In this document: piece by piece, positions 34,843 to 42,748 of the stretch
Layout: each line of letters begins with the position of its first letter
How positions within the stretch are numbered: position 1 is the first letter of the stretch
From: DASXUL01 sp036504855
GTDB lineage: Bacteria > Armatimonadota > DTGP01 > JAKQQT01
Direction of reading: 5' to 3'
Assembly (NCBI GenBank): GCA_036504855.1
Contig: DASXUL010000124.1
Span: 5,596-69,595 of the forward strand
Length of the DNA stretch: 64,000 nucleotides
Notes under the pieces: generated by a model
The model's database searches: none
The model's input: the letters and a program-made list of their open reading frames with translations, nothing else
What the model was told of the DNA's origin: nothing
Translations under genes and position numbers: made by a program

Positions 34843-34907
34843 ATGCGGAAACAAGCAGGTTAGGCTTCCGGCCGCGACGCCGGAACGTTTCACGCAGGCT
34901 GTTCGCC

Positions 34908-36053
34908 TTACTCCAGCGGCTTGTACGCCGGGGCCGGCGTGTACGCCCAGTCCATCTGGCTCTTGGGATCGTCCACGCTGAAGGCGTCGCCCGGGGCTTC
35001 ACCGGCCTGCGTTACGCCGGCCTGGCCCGCGGCCACGCTGGACGAACCGAGAAGGTTATGGAATTTCACGGCGCCGGAGGCAACGAGAACCGTGGCGTCA
35101 TCGCCATCAAGGCTGCGCACGCTAAACTCACCGGGATCTGCTTCGGCGACCACTCCAGCGGACTCCACCTTCACCACGCCGGGCGAGCGAACCCAGAGCT
35201 CGCCCCGCACCAGGCGAATGCCCCAAGCCGGGTCTTCCTTGGTGGGCGATCGCTGAATCACCCATTCCGTCCGCTGATTCGCCTTCACGACGGTTCCGTC
35301 GCGGAGCGTAATGGTGACCACGGTCTCATCGGCGCTCTGGAGGTGCGTTCGAAGCCGCAGGTCGCTGGGCGCGTCGGCCCAAAGCCCTCTCCCATCGCGG
35401 CGGGCGAGGAACCGGCCGTTCAGCACGTCGTCCGGAGACGAAATATAGGTTACCACGCCGATGGGGTCCTCATGGGGCATGACGGCGGGCGACGGCGCGG
35501 GCTGAACCGGAGGCTGAATCGCCGGCTTAGCCGCTGGTCCGGCGGCCCGATGCACCGTCGCCGGCGGCGGGGCGGGCTGCGAATATCTCGGTTCCGGCCG
35601 AACGGGGCTAACGCTGGCGCGCATCGCAATGCGGGGAGCGGGCTTCGAGGCGGCCGCTAGCTTCGGGCGGTTGGGCTGAGCCTGAGTCTCGGCCATCGGG
35701 GCCAGCGGCTCATACGAGCTTGTAAAGGTGCGCCAGCCGGTTCCGGCGAGGGCCAGAACGGCGGCCATCGTTGCGGCGGGGCGAAGGGCGGCGCGGCGCC
35801 AGATCGGAATGGCCACCGGGCGGGCGGCCTCACGGCTGAGGGCGGACAGAACGTTATAGCGGATGGCCGAGGGCGCGGCCATGCGATGCTTCAAAGCAAC
35901 GGCGAAGGCGGCCTCACGGTACGAGGCCTCGCCGACGAGGTCGCAGCATCCCGAGCACTCTTGAAGGTGCGCAAAGAAAGCGTCGCGCTGGGCCGGCGAG
36001 AGTTCGCCGTCCAGATACGCTGAGCTATATCGTTTTATATCCCGGCAGTTCAT
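34908..36053 (-). CDS. Anti-sigma factor with zf-HC2 and FecR-like domain
   Basis: The 381-residue protein begins MNCRDIKRYSSAYLDGEL and has the zinc-binding anti-sigma pattern AHLQECSGCCDL. One membrane segment (residues ~95-113, AATMAAVLALAG) follows. A Pro/Ala-rich periplasmic linker leads to a FecR-like domain (LRTHLQSADETVVTITLRDG, GIRLVRGELWVRSPG). It should sequester the adjacent ECF sigma factor at the membrane and release it on an envelope signal. It is 82 bp after the sigma gene, same operon. Confidence 0.88.
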   Translation of the reverse strand: MNCRDIKRYSSAYLDGELSPAQRDAFFAHLQECSGCCDLVGEASYREAAFAVALKHRMAAPSAIRYNVLSALSREAARPVAIPIWRRAALRPAATMAAVLALAGTGWRTFTSSYEPLAPMAETQAQPNRPKLAAASKPAPRIAMRASVSPVRPEPRYSQPAPPPATVHRAAGPAAKPAIQPPVQPAPSPAVMPHEDPIGVVTYISSPDDVLNGRFLARRDGRGLWADAPSDLRLRTHLQSADETVVTITLRDGTVVKANQRTEWVIQRSPTKEDPAWGIRLVRGELWVRSPGVVKVESAGVVAEADPGEFSVRSLDGDDATVLVASGAVKFHNLLGSSSVAAGQAGVTQAGEAPGDAFSVDDPKSQMDWAYTPAPAYKPLE

Positions 36054-36135
36054 CCCTTTACCCTCCCGGCTGGGATCCCGTCCGACCTCCAACACCAGGC
36101 CGCCTTCCATGACGACCAACCTGCTCCAACGGTTC

Positions 36136-36711
36136 CTACGCTTTGGCGCGTCCGATTCCGGAGCGCAACGTTTTCTGCAGCATGCCCTTCGCGCGGTGCA
36201 ACCGGATCTCCACGTTCTTCACCGATATGTTGAGCATCTGGGCGATCTCCTTATAGGAGAAGTCCTCCAGATACTTCAGGATGATCGGCATCCGGTACGC
36301 GGGCGGCAAGGCGTTTACGGCATCCATCACCGCCTTGCGGTCTTCCGAAGCCAGCAGAGTCTGCTCCGGAAGTGGAAGCGTGTCCGGTATCTCCACTTCC
36401 TCACCCAGCAGCGAGCTCAAAGACATGGCCGGCGGCCGGCGGCGGTGGCGCTTCAACCAGTTGATACAGTTGTTGGTGCAGACCTTGTACATCCAGACGG
36501 CGAACCGGTATTGCCGATCATACTTCGGCAAAACGTGATACAGGTGGATGAAGCAATCCTGGCACAGATCCTGTGCGTCATCACGATTGCCCGTCCAGTA
36601 GTAGGCCAGCCGGAACAGGCTGTCCTCGTATCGCGCCATCAGTTCTTCGAAGGCCACGTTGTTTCCTGCCAGGCAGTCTGCAACGAGCTCCTCGTCCGGC
36701 GTTGGGGTCAT
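36136..36711 (-). CDS. ECF-type RNA polymerase sigma factor
   Basis: The 191-residue protein has sigma region 2 (FEELMARYEDSLFRLAYYWT, DLCQDCFIHLYHVLPKYDRQ) and region 4 (LPPAYRMPIILKYLEDFSYK, EIAQMLNISVKNVEIRLHRA). There is no region 3, as usual for ECF factors. ATG 36711 has AAGGA 6 nt upstream. A -10 TATAAT is at 36810-36815 on the same strand; the gene is followed by its membrane anti-sigma. Confidence 0.95.
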   Translation of the reverse strand: MTPTPDEELVADCLAGNNVAFEELMARYEDSLFRLAYYWTGNRDDAQDLCQDCFIHLYHVLPKYDRQYRFAVWMYKVCTNNCINWLKRHRRRPPAMSLSSLLGEEVEIPDTLPLPEQTLLASEDRKAVMDAVNALPPAYRMPIILKYLEDFSYKEIAQMLNISVKNVEIRLHRAKGMLQKTLRSGIGRAKA

Positions 36712-36809
36712 GGAGTGTCCTTCATGGACCGCTCCCGCGCCTTTCATGTTCTAATACACCGCGCGTGAGCGAAATCCTACAGGAGCAGCACGAATCGTGC
36801 TTCCTTCAC

Positions 36810-36815
36810 ATTATA
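36810..36815 (-). promoter_or_regulatory. -10 box (TATAAT) upstream of the ECF sigma gene
   Basis: A perfect TATAAT about 100 bp before the sigma start. A GCACGA-ATCGTGC hairpin (36787-36799) lies in the leader. Confidence 0.45.
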
Positions 36816-36960
36816 CTACACGCGGACGTCCAGTTGCGCCAGCGGCGTGCGCCACGGCGCGGCTGAATGTTCGCCTGCTTGTTCGGCTGGGCGTTCGGTT
36901 GCCATGTTCGGCCTGGGCGCGCCAAGCTGAACGCAACCTATCCCCGGAGGAACCGAAAAC

Positions 36961-38475
36961 ATGCGTGTCCGAGCTCTTGTTGCTCTCTCCCTGGCTTCCG
37001 CTTCCGCGCTTGCGGCGCCCACGCTCAGCGCCGCCCGATACCAGGACAAGGTGCGCGGCGCGTGGACCGGCAAATGCATCGGCGGCGCGCTTGGCATGCC
37101 GCTGGAAGGGTGGCGCTCCGCGGATATCCGCGCGAAGTACCCCAATCTGAATGGCTATGTGGGTTACTTCAGCGGCGCCCAGGCCGGCTGGTCTGGATTC
37201 CTCGCGGAAACGCTCATCCCGAAGGGCGGCGACTGGCGAACCGTCACCTTGCGCGCCACGGTTCCCTCGTTCAACACCAGCACAACGCTTGCCAGTCCGA
37301 TCATTGGCTTGAGCCTGGAGCGATACTCGGCCAAGGAATCGTACGAATTGCGCAACGTGCGCGTCCTGCGACCAGAGAACGACGCCAGCTTCCGGCAATC
37401 GGACTGGTCCACCGCCAGCGCCTGCTGGTGGACGGACGAAGGTTCGGTGAAGGCGGACTTCACCGGCGAGCGCGCCTGGCTGAAGATGCGCGACGATGCC
37501 GCGCACCGCCTGAAGCTTCTGCCGGGGCAGCAGATCCTCATCTCGATGGAGGCGCGTCACCTGTCCGGCGATAACCGGCTTGGGTTGGCGTTGGACTACC
37601 TCACGATGGCGCCGCGAACTGGCTTCGGCCCGGACGACGACACATCGTATCAGATCACGGGGTTGCTGGCGCTGGAACGGAATGGCCCGGACCTAACCGC
37701 GCGCGAGATCGGGCAGGAGTGGGTGCGCACCTTACCCGCCATCGACGCCAGTCTGGCGGAGGGCTTGGCGCTACAGCGAATGCGATCGGGCATCCTGCCG
37801 CCGGAGTCCGGCCAGCACCCCATCGGCGAGGCCATCGGCGGGCAGATGAAAGGCGAGATCTGGGGGCTGATCTGTCCCGGGCGGCCGGACCTCGCCGCCG
37901 AATACGCCCGGCGGGACGGCGTGGTGGCCCACCAGAAGAACGGCGTCTACGGCGAGCAGTTCGTGGCCGCCATGACAGCCCAGGCCTTCGTGGAGAGCGA
38001 CGTGCATCATCTGATCGATGCCGGGCTGCGGCAGGTTCCGCCGGATTCGGAATATGCGGCCGTGGTGAAGTCAGTCATCGACGCTCACAGGGCGGGGCGC
38101 GCATGGCCGGACGCGCTGAAACAGATCACAGACAAGTACCCGGGCATCTGTAACCCGGTCTTCGCGGAGGCCGGCATCGTGACGCTGGCGCTTCTTTACG
38201 GTGACGGGGATTTTGACACGACCATCACGATCGCCGCTCAATGCGGGAATGACACCGACTGCAACACGGCCACGGTGGCTTCGCTGATCGGTTGCATTGA
38301 CGGCTGGCGGGCCATTCCGGCCCGTTGGAAGGCTCCCATCGGCGATGACTTCCGCTGCTTCGTGCAGGGCGCCGAGGAATGGAAGATCAGTCGCCTCACC
38401 AAACGGATCACGGCCGCGGGAGGCAAAGTGCGCGCCTTTCACGGCGACGGAATGCGCTTCACGGCGCCGATGTGA
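36961..38475 (+). CDS. Secreted ADP-ribosylglycohydrolase-fold protein with a large insertion
   Basis: The 504-residue protein has a signal peptide (LASASALAAP). The ADP-ribosylglycohydrolase (DraG) fold begins GAWTGKCIGGALGMPLEG (~33-50) and resumes with the metal site GPDDDTSYQ (D225-D227) and the second metal loop GNDTDCNTATVASLIG (D431, D433). About 150 residues between them (~60-210) form a beta-rich insertion, perhaps a carbohydrate-binding-like sandwich. An exported member is unlikely to act on cytoplasmic ADP-ribose; the real substrate is unknown. GGAGG lies about 12 nt upstream. Confidence 0.85.
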   Translation: MRVRALVALSLASASALAAPTLSAARYQDKVRGAWTGKCIGGALGMPLEGWRSADIRAKYPNLNGYVGYFSGAQAGWSGFLAETLIPKGGDWRTVTLRATVPSFNTSTTLASPIIGLSLERYSAKESYELRNVRVLRPENDASFRQSDWSTASACWWTDEGSVKADFTGERAWLKMRDDAAHRLKLLPGQQILISMEARHLSGDNRLGLALDYLTMAPRTGFGPDDDTSYQITGLLALERNGPDLTAREIGQEWVRTLPAIDASLAEGLALQRMRSGILPPESGQHPIGEAIGGQMKGEIWGLICPGRPDLAAEYARRDGVVAHQKNGVYGEQFVAAMTAQAFVESDVHHLIDAGLRQVPPDSEYAAVVKSVIDAHRAGRAWPDALKQITDKYPGICNPVFAEAGIVTLALLYGDGDFDTTITIAAQCGNDTDCNTATVASLIGCIDGWRAIPARWKAPIGDDFRCFVQGAEEWKISRLTKRITAAGGKVRAFHGDGMRFTAPM

Positions 38476-38482
38476 GAAGAGG

Positions 38483-38672
38483 ATCGGGGTCCGGATTCCG
38501 GATTCCGGATTCCGCCATGGATGTCAGGGCTCCCGACATGAGGGAAGCCACCACAATGGGTCGGAATCCGGAATCCGGAATCCGGACCCCGCCATGGATG
38601 CCGGGGCTCCCGACATGACGGAGGCCACCACAATGGGTCGGAATCCGGAATCCGGGATCCGGACTCCGACTT
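38483..38672. repeat. GGATTCC/GGAATCC word repeat with a 77-bp tandem duplication
   Basis: CCGGATTCCGGATTCC words at 38490-38513 face GGAATCCGGAATCCGGA blocks at 38562-38586 and 38639-38663. The unit from GCCATGGATG (38514) recurs at 38591, a 77-bp period with few changes. It fills the gap between two convergent genes and could fold into hairpins acting in both directions. Confidence 0.85.
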
Positions 38673-38677
38673 CATCT

Positions 38678-39661
38678 TCAGATCGTGACGGGCTGACCGG
38701 TGCGGGCGCTCTGCCAGCAGGCGTCGCCAATCTCCAGGGCCTTCAGGCCATCTTCGGCGGTAACGCGGGCGGCGGGGCCGCCGGTGAGCGCGGAGATCAG
38801 CTCGCTGAGCTCGGCCGTGTATGGCTCGATCAGGACCGGGCTCTCCGGCACCGGCACCGCCACGCGGGCCTCGGCCTCGTCCTTGCGCAGGCGGAAGGCG
38901 AAGGGGTATTGCGTTGAGTGGTCGAGGATGCCCTTATCTCCGGCGACCTCCAGCTCGGTGCGGAAGCCGTCGTTGTGCGCCCACGTGCCCTCCACATGGG
39001 CAATCACGCCGCTCTGGAAGCGCAGGATGGCCAACGCGTAGTCTTTTCCCCGAATGTCCGACGCCATCAGGCAGTTGGCGGTAACGCGTTCCACTTCCCC
39101 GAAGGTCCAGCGGAGCCAATCGAAGTCGTGGAGCATCAGATCGATGAACACGCCGCCGGACTTGTCCGGATCGCCGTACCAGTTGTCCTTGCCGCGCGGG
39201 AACCCTCCGCCGCGCGTGATGCGCACGGTCCCGGGGTTGCCCACAACGCCGGCCAGGATCTGCTGGCGGGCGCTGAAGAAGTCCGGGAAGAAGCGCACCA
39301 CATGGGCGGGAAGGACGGGAACGCCGGCATTCTGGAATGCGGCGATGAGCGCCTTGCCCTCGGCAAGGGTGCGCGCCACCGGCTTTTCGAGGATGGTGGG
39401 GATGCGCGCGGCGATGGCCGCCTGCGCGGCATCGGCGTGGGCCGGCGTCGGGACGCAGATGTCCACCACGTCCGGCTTTTCGGCCGCGATCAGCGCCTCG
39501 CCGGTGGCGTAGGCCTTCGCGCCGTGTGCGCCGGCGAGCGATGCTGCGCGTTCTAGGTCGAGGTCCGCGATGCCCACGAGCTGGGCGTTGGAGATTCGGG
39601 AATAGGCGTCGGCATGCTTGCGGCCGATGCCGCCCGCGCCGATGAGGCCAATGCGTGGCAA
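38678..39661 (-). CDS. Gfo/Idh/MocA family oxidoreductase
   Basis: The 327-residue protein has the Rossmann start MPRIGLIGAGGIGRKHADAY and the EKPVARTLAEGKAL motif characteristic of Gfo/Idh/MocA NAD(P)-dependent dehydrogenases, then GGVFIDLMLHDFDWLRW with the catalytic-type His. The start is TTG 39661, supported by GGAGG 8-9 nt upstream and no ATG nearby. The substrate is probably a sugar or inositol. It points toward the repeat region 38483-38672. Confidence 0.93.
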   Translation of the reverse strand: MPRIGLIGAGGIGRKHADAYSRISNAQLVGIADLDLERAASLAGAHGAKAYATGEALIAAEKPDVVDICVPTPAHADAAQAAIAARIPTILEKPVARTLAEGKALIAAFQNAGVPVLPAHVVRFFPDFFSARQQILAGVVGNPGTVRITRGGGFPRGKDNWYGDPDKSGGVFIDLMLHDFDWLRWTFGEVERVTANCLMASDIRGKDYALAILRFQSGVIAHVEGTWAHNDGFRTELEVAGDKGILDHSTQYPFAFRLRKDEAEARVAVPVPESPVLIEPYTAELSELISALTGGPAARVTAEDGLKALEIGDACWQSARTGQPVTI

Positions 39662-39741
39662 GTGAGTATCCTCCGGGCGTTGAAAGTTCTTACCGATTGT
39701 ATGCCGCTCCGCGCATGCCGGACAAACCGAGGGGATTGGGA

Positions 39742-39882
39742 GTCGTCAGTCGTCAGTCGTCAGTCGTCAGTCATCAGTCGTCAGTCGTCAGTTGTCAGCC
39801 GGAGGGTTCATCCATGACGAGGGTATAGTTGCGTGCACACCCTCGAACTGACGGCTGACAACTGATGACTGACGACTGACTA
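39742..39882. repeat. GTCGTCAGT word array with inverted arm at the pcrA 3' end
   Basis: From 39742 the 7-mer GTCGTCA/TCAGTC recurs about seven times to 39797. The complementary words (TGACAACTGATGACTGACGA) occupy 39848-39882, touching the pcrA stop at 39883. A short unique stretch lies between the arms. It is not a CRISPR: units are contiguous and shorter than 10 nt. Confidence 0.85.
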
Positions 39883-42111
39883 CTATCCAATCAGTTCCAG
39901 CTTGGCGTAGGCGAGCATGAGCTTGCGGACGCCGGCTTCCGGGAAGGCCACCGTCACCTGAAGATCGTCGCCGGCGCCCTTTACATCCACCACGGTGCCT
40001 TCGCCGAATTTGGCGTGCTTCACTTTGCGGCCGGGCTTGAAGGGGGTGGCCGGAGTGGGGCGCGGCGACGGAGCCGGCGGCGGGCCGGAGACGCTGCGCT
40101 GCTGCATCTGTTCCCAGAGGCTGGGCCCGGTGCGCGGCTCTCCCCGCCACGGCGGCGCCAGAGACTGGCCGGGGCGGCGGTCGTTAATCAGCTCCGGAGG
40201 CACGTCGCCCACGAAACGGGAAACGGCGTTCGCCTGGCTGGAGCCGAACACCTGGCGGCGGAACGCGTAGGTCATGAAGAGCTCAGAGCGGGCGCGCGTG
40301 ATGCCCACGTAGGCGAGGCGCCGCTCCTCTTCTAGTCCGTTCTGGTCGTTGAGGCTGCGGATGTGGGGGAAGATGCCCTCCTCCATGCCCACGAGAAAGA
40401 CGATCGGGAACTCCAGCCCCTTGGCCGAGTGCAGGGTCATCAGCACCACCGCGTCTTCGTTCTCCGGCGCCTCGTCGATGTCGCTCATCAGACTGACGCT
40501 TTCGAGGAAGGCTGATAGCGATCCGTCCGTGCCGCGCGATTCAAACTCCTGGGTGACGGTGAGAAGCTCCATCAGGTTCTCCACGCGGGCCTGCGCCTCC
40601 GTGGATTTGTCCTGCTTGAGATGAGCCAGGTAGCCGGAATCGTCCATCGCTTTGCGGGCAAGTTCCGTGATCGTGCGAGTCTCCGCGTCCACCTGCAGCG
40701 TACGGATGATGCTCACGAAGTTCGTGATGGCGGCGCGCGTCTTCGGGATCACGCCGTCGATCTCGCTGGCCCGTGCACACGCGTCGAAGAGCGATATGCC
40801 GTTCCGCGCGGCGAATTCCTCCACGCGCCCAAACGAGGTGGCGCCGATGCCGCGGGGCGGAACGTTCACCACCCGGCGGAGGCTCACCGAGTCGCTGGTG
40901 TTGCCCACCACGCGCAGATAGGCCACCAGGTCCTTCACTTCCTTGCGCTCGTAGAACCGCAGGCCGCCCACAATGCGATAGGGGATCTTGTACGCCATGA
41001 ACACGTCTTCAAAGACGCGGCTCATTGCGTTGGTGCGGTAGAGGATGGCGAAATCCTTCCACCAGCAGCGCTTCGTCCCGGCGTGGTATTCGCGAATGCG
41101 TTCTCCCACCCACATCGCCTCTTCGCGCTCCGACTGAGCCGCGAAGAGCTGGATCTTCTCTCCGGCTTCCGACTCGGTCCAGAGCTTCTTCTCCTTGCGC
41201 GTGCGGTTCTTCGATACCACAGCGTGGGCCGCGCTCAGGATATTGCCCGTGGACCGGTAGTTCTGCTCCAGCTTCACCACCCGCGCATCCGGGTAGTCGC
41301 GCTCGAACGCCAGAATCAGCTCCACATTCGCTCCGCGCCAGCCGTAGATCGACTGATCGTCATCACCCACGCAACAGAGGTTGCGGTGGCGGGACGCAAG
41401 GAGTTTCACAAGGTGATACTGGGCGGTGTTGATGTCCTGGTATTCGTCCACCAGAACGTAGCGAAAGCGCTCAGCGTACTTCTCCAGCACTTCCGGGCGC
41501 GCGCGCAAGAGGAGGACAGCCTGCATCAGAAGGTCGTCAAAGTCTAGCGCATTATTGGCGGAGAGGCGTTCCTCGTAAAGGCGGTAGACGGAGCCGGCGA
41601 TGTCTTCCATGTGGCCGCCGCCGAAGTGGCGGCGATACTGCTCCGACGGGATGAGCTTTTCCTTCGCCTTGCTGATGAGGCTCAGGATGGCGCGCGGCTG
41701 GATGTTCTTGTTGTCCGCCAGGTCCAGTTCCTTGAGGCATTCCTTGACGAGGGCAATCTGATCGGAATCGTCGTACACGGTGAAGCGGGGATCGAGGCCG
41801 TTCTTGTCGCCGTCGTAGCGCAGCAGACGGGCGCAGATGGCGTGGAAGGTGCCCACCCACATGTCGCGGGCCACCGCGCCTCCCACCAGCGCCTCAATGC
41901 GTGACTTCATCTCATTGGCGGCCTTGTTGGTGAAGGTCACCGCGAGGATCTGCCATGGCGTAACGTTGCGCTCCGATATGAGGTGCGCGATGCGATGGGT
42001 CAGCACACGGGTCTTGCCGCTGCCGGCGCCGGCGAAGATGAGCAGCGGCCCGTCGCCGTGCAGCACGGCGTCTCTCTGGGCAGGGTTCAGGTTGTCAAGA
42101 ATGGTTGCCAT
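39883..42111 (-). CDS. pcrA: UvrD/Rep-family DNA helicase PcrA
   Basis: The 742-residue SF1A helicase has the Q-motif LNPAQRDAVLHGDGPLLIFA, Walker A AGAGSGKTRVLTHRI, Walker B VDEYQDIN, GDDDQSIYGWRGA, QNYRST, and motif V/VI regions TLHSAKGLEFPIVF and EERRLAYVGITRA. The C-terminal segment KVKHAKFGEGTVVDVKG is the Tudor-like domain of PcrA that contacts RNA polymerase. It takes part in repair and removes RecA filaments. A -10 TATAAT lies at 42142-42147. Confidence 0.96.
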   Translation of the reverse strand: MATILDNLNPAQRDAVLHGDGPLLIFAGAGSGKTRVLTHRIAHLISERNVTPWQILAVTFTNKAANEMKSRIEALVGGAVARDMWVGTFHAICARLLRYDGDKNGLDPRFTVYDDSDQIALVKECLKELDLADNKNIQPRAILSLISKAKEKLIPSEQYRRHFGGGHMEDIAGSVYRLYEERLSANNALDFDDLLMQAVLLLRARPEVLEKYAERFRYVLVDEYQDINTAQYHLVKLLASRHRNLCCVGDDDQSIYGWRGANVELILAFERDYPDARVVKLEQNYRSTGNILSAAHAVVSKNRTRKEKKLWTESEAGEKIQLFAAQSEREEAMWVGERIREYHAGTKRCWWKDFAILYRTNAMSRVFEDVFMAYKIPYRIVGGLRFYERKEVKDLVAYLRVVGNTSDSVSLRRVVNVPPRGIGATSFGRVEEFAARNGISLFDACARASEIDGVIPKTRAAITNFVSIIRTLQVDAETRTITELARKAMDDSGYLAHLKQDKSTEAQARVENLMELLTVTQEFESRGTDGSLSAFLESVSLMSDIDEAPENEDAVVLMTLHSAKGLEFPIVFLVGMEEGIFPHIRSLNDQNGLEEERRLAYVGITRARSELFMTYAFRRQVFGSSQANAVSRFVGDVPPELINDRRPGQSLAPPWRGEPRTGPSLWEQMQQRSVSGPPPAPSPRPTPATPFKPGRKVKHAKFGEGTVVDVKGAGDDLQVTVAFPEAGVRKLMLAYAKLELIG

Positions 42112-42141
42112 GGATCTCCCGGAAAATCGAACACAAGTTCC

Positions 42142-42147
42142 ATTATA
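42142..42147 (-). promoter_or_regulatory. -10 box (TATAAT) of pcrA
   Basis: A perfect TATAAT 31 bp before the pcrA ATG on the same strand. Confidence 0.5.
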
Positions 42148-42238
42148 GCGAAGCGGGCGCGATGTGGCATGCCCATGGCTAACCTGCCAGGCGCCGACCG
42201 CCGTTCACACCCGGCCACGCCCTCTGTAATAGAAGTAG

Positions 42239-42255
42239 TTGATTGACGCAAGCAA
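42239..42255 (+). promoter_or_regulatory. Candidate MarR-type operator upstream of marR-like gene
   Basis: TTGATTG-ACG-CAAGCAA is a 7-3-7 inverted repeat with one mismatch, 17 bp before the regulator's ATG. MarR sites often have the TTGC...GCAA form, suggesting autoregulation. Confidence 0.5.
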
Positions 42256-42271
42256 ATGGTAGACTTCCTGT

Positions 42272-42748
42272 ATGAAACCTGCGATGGCCGATGTTGAGAA
42301 CATGGTGGGAGCATTGATGAGCGTGGTGAGCGGTATAGAGCGGGCCAAACGGCACGGAAGCGCCAACACTCTGGCCACGCTGTACATTCTACAAGCCCGG
42401 CAACGGGCACGTCCGTCTGAGATCAGCCTCGATCTGGGCGTCCATGCGTCATCCGTCACCCGGCAGATTCGCGGGCTGGAAGCAGCGGGGCATGTGGAAA
42501 TCGTCGCCGATCCCGCCGACGGGAGAAGTTGTTTTGTTTCGCTGACCGATTCCGGGCGCGATGAGATCGCCCGCCTCACGCAGATTGGGCTTGCGCGGTT
42601 CGCCCTGTTCGTTGATGATTGGGAAGCCGAGGACGTTCGCACTTTCGCCCGCCTGCTGAGCAAGTTCGAGCACTCCAAGGCCGAAGTTGGCAAGCGCCAG
42701 ATGCCTCACGGTGGGCGTCGCTGGCAGCGGAAGGAAGATGGGAAATGA
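42272..42748 (+). CDS. MarR-family transcriptional regulator
   Basis: The 158-residue protein has a winged-helix core: RPSEISLDLGVHASSVTRQI as helix-turn-helix, RGLEAAGHVEIVADPADGRS as wing, then VSLTDSGRDEIARL. ATG 42272 is the first in frame; ATG 42284 is possible. The stop overlaps the downstream glycosidase start (ATGA). It probably represses its own operon through the 42239-42255 palindrome; the ligand is unknown. Confidence 0.88.
   Translation: MKPAMADVENMVGALMSVVSGIERAKRHGSANTLATLYILQARQRARPSEISLDLGVHASSVTRQIRGLEAAGHVEIVADPADGRSCFVSLTDSGRDEIARLTQIGLARFALFVDDWEAEDVRTFARLLSKFEHSKAEVGKRQMPHGGRRWQRKEDGK

Noticed and set aside
39742..39882. CRISPR array
   Set aside because: Units are 7-14 nt, contiguous, without spacers, and have an inverted partner; there are no cas genes.
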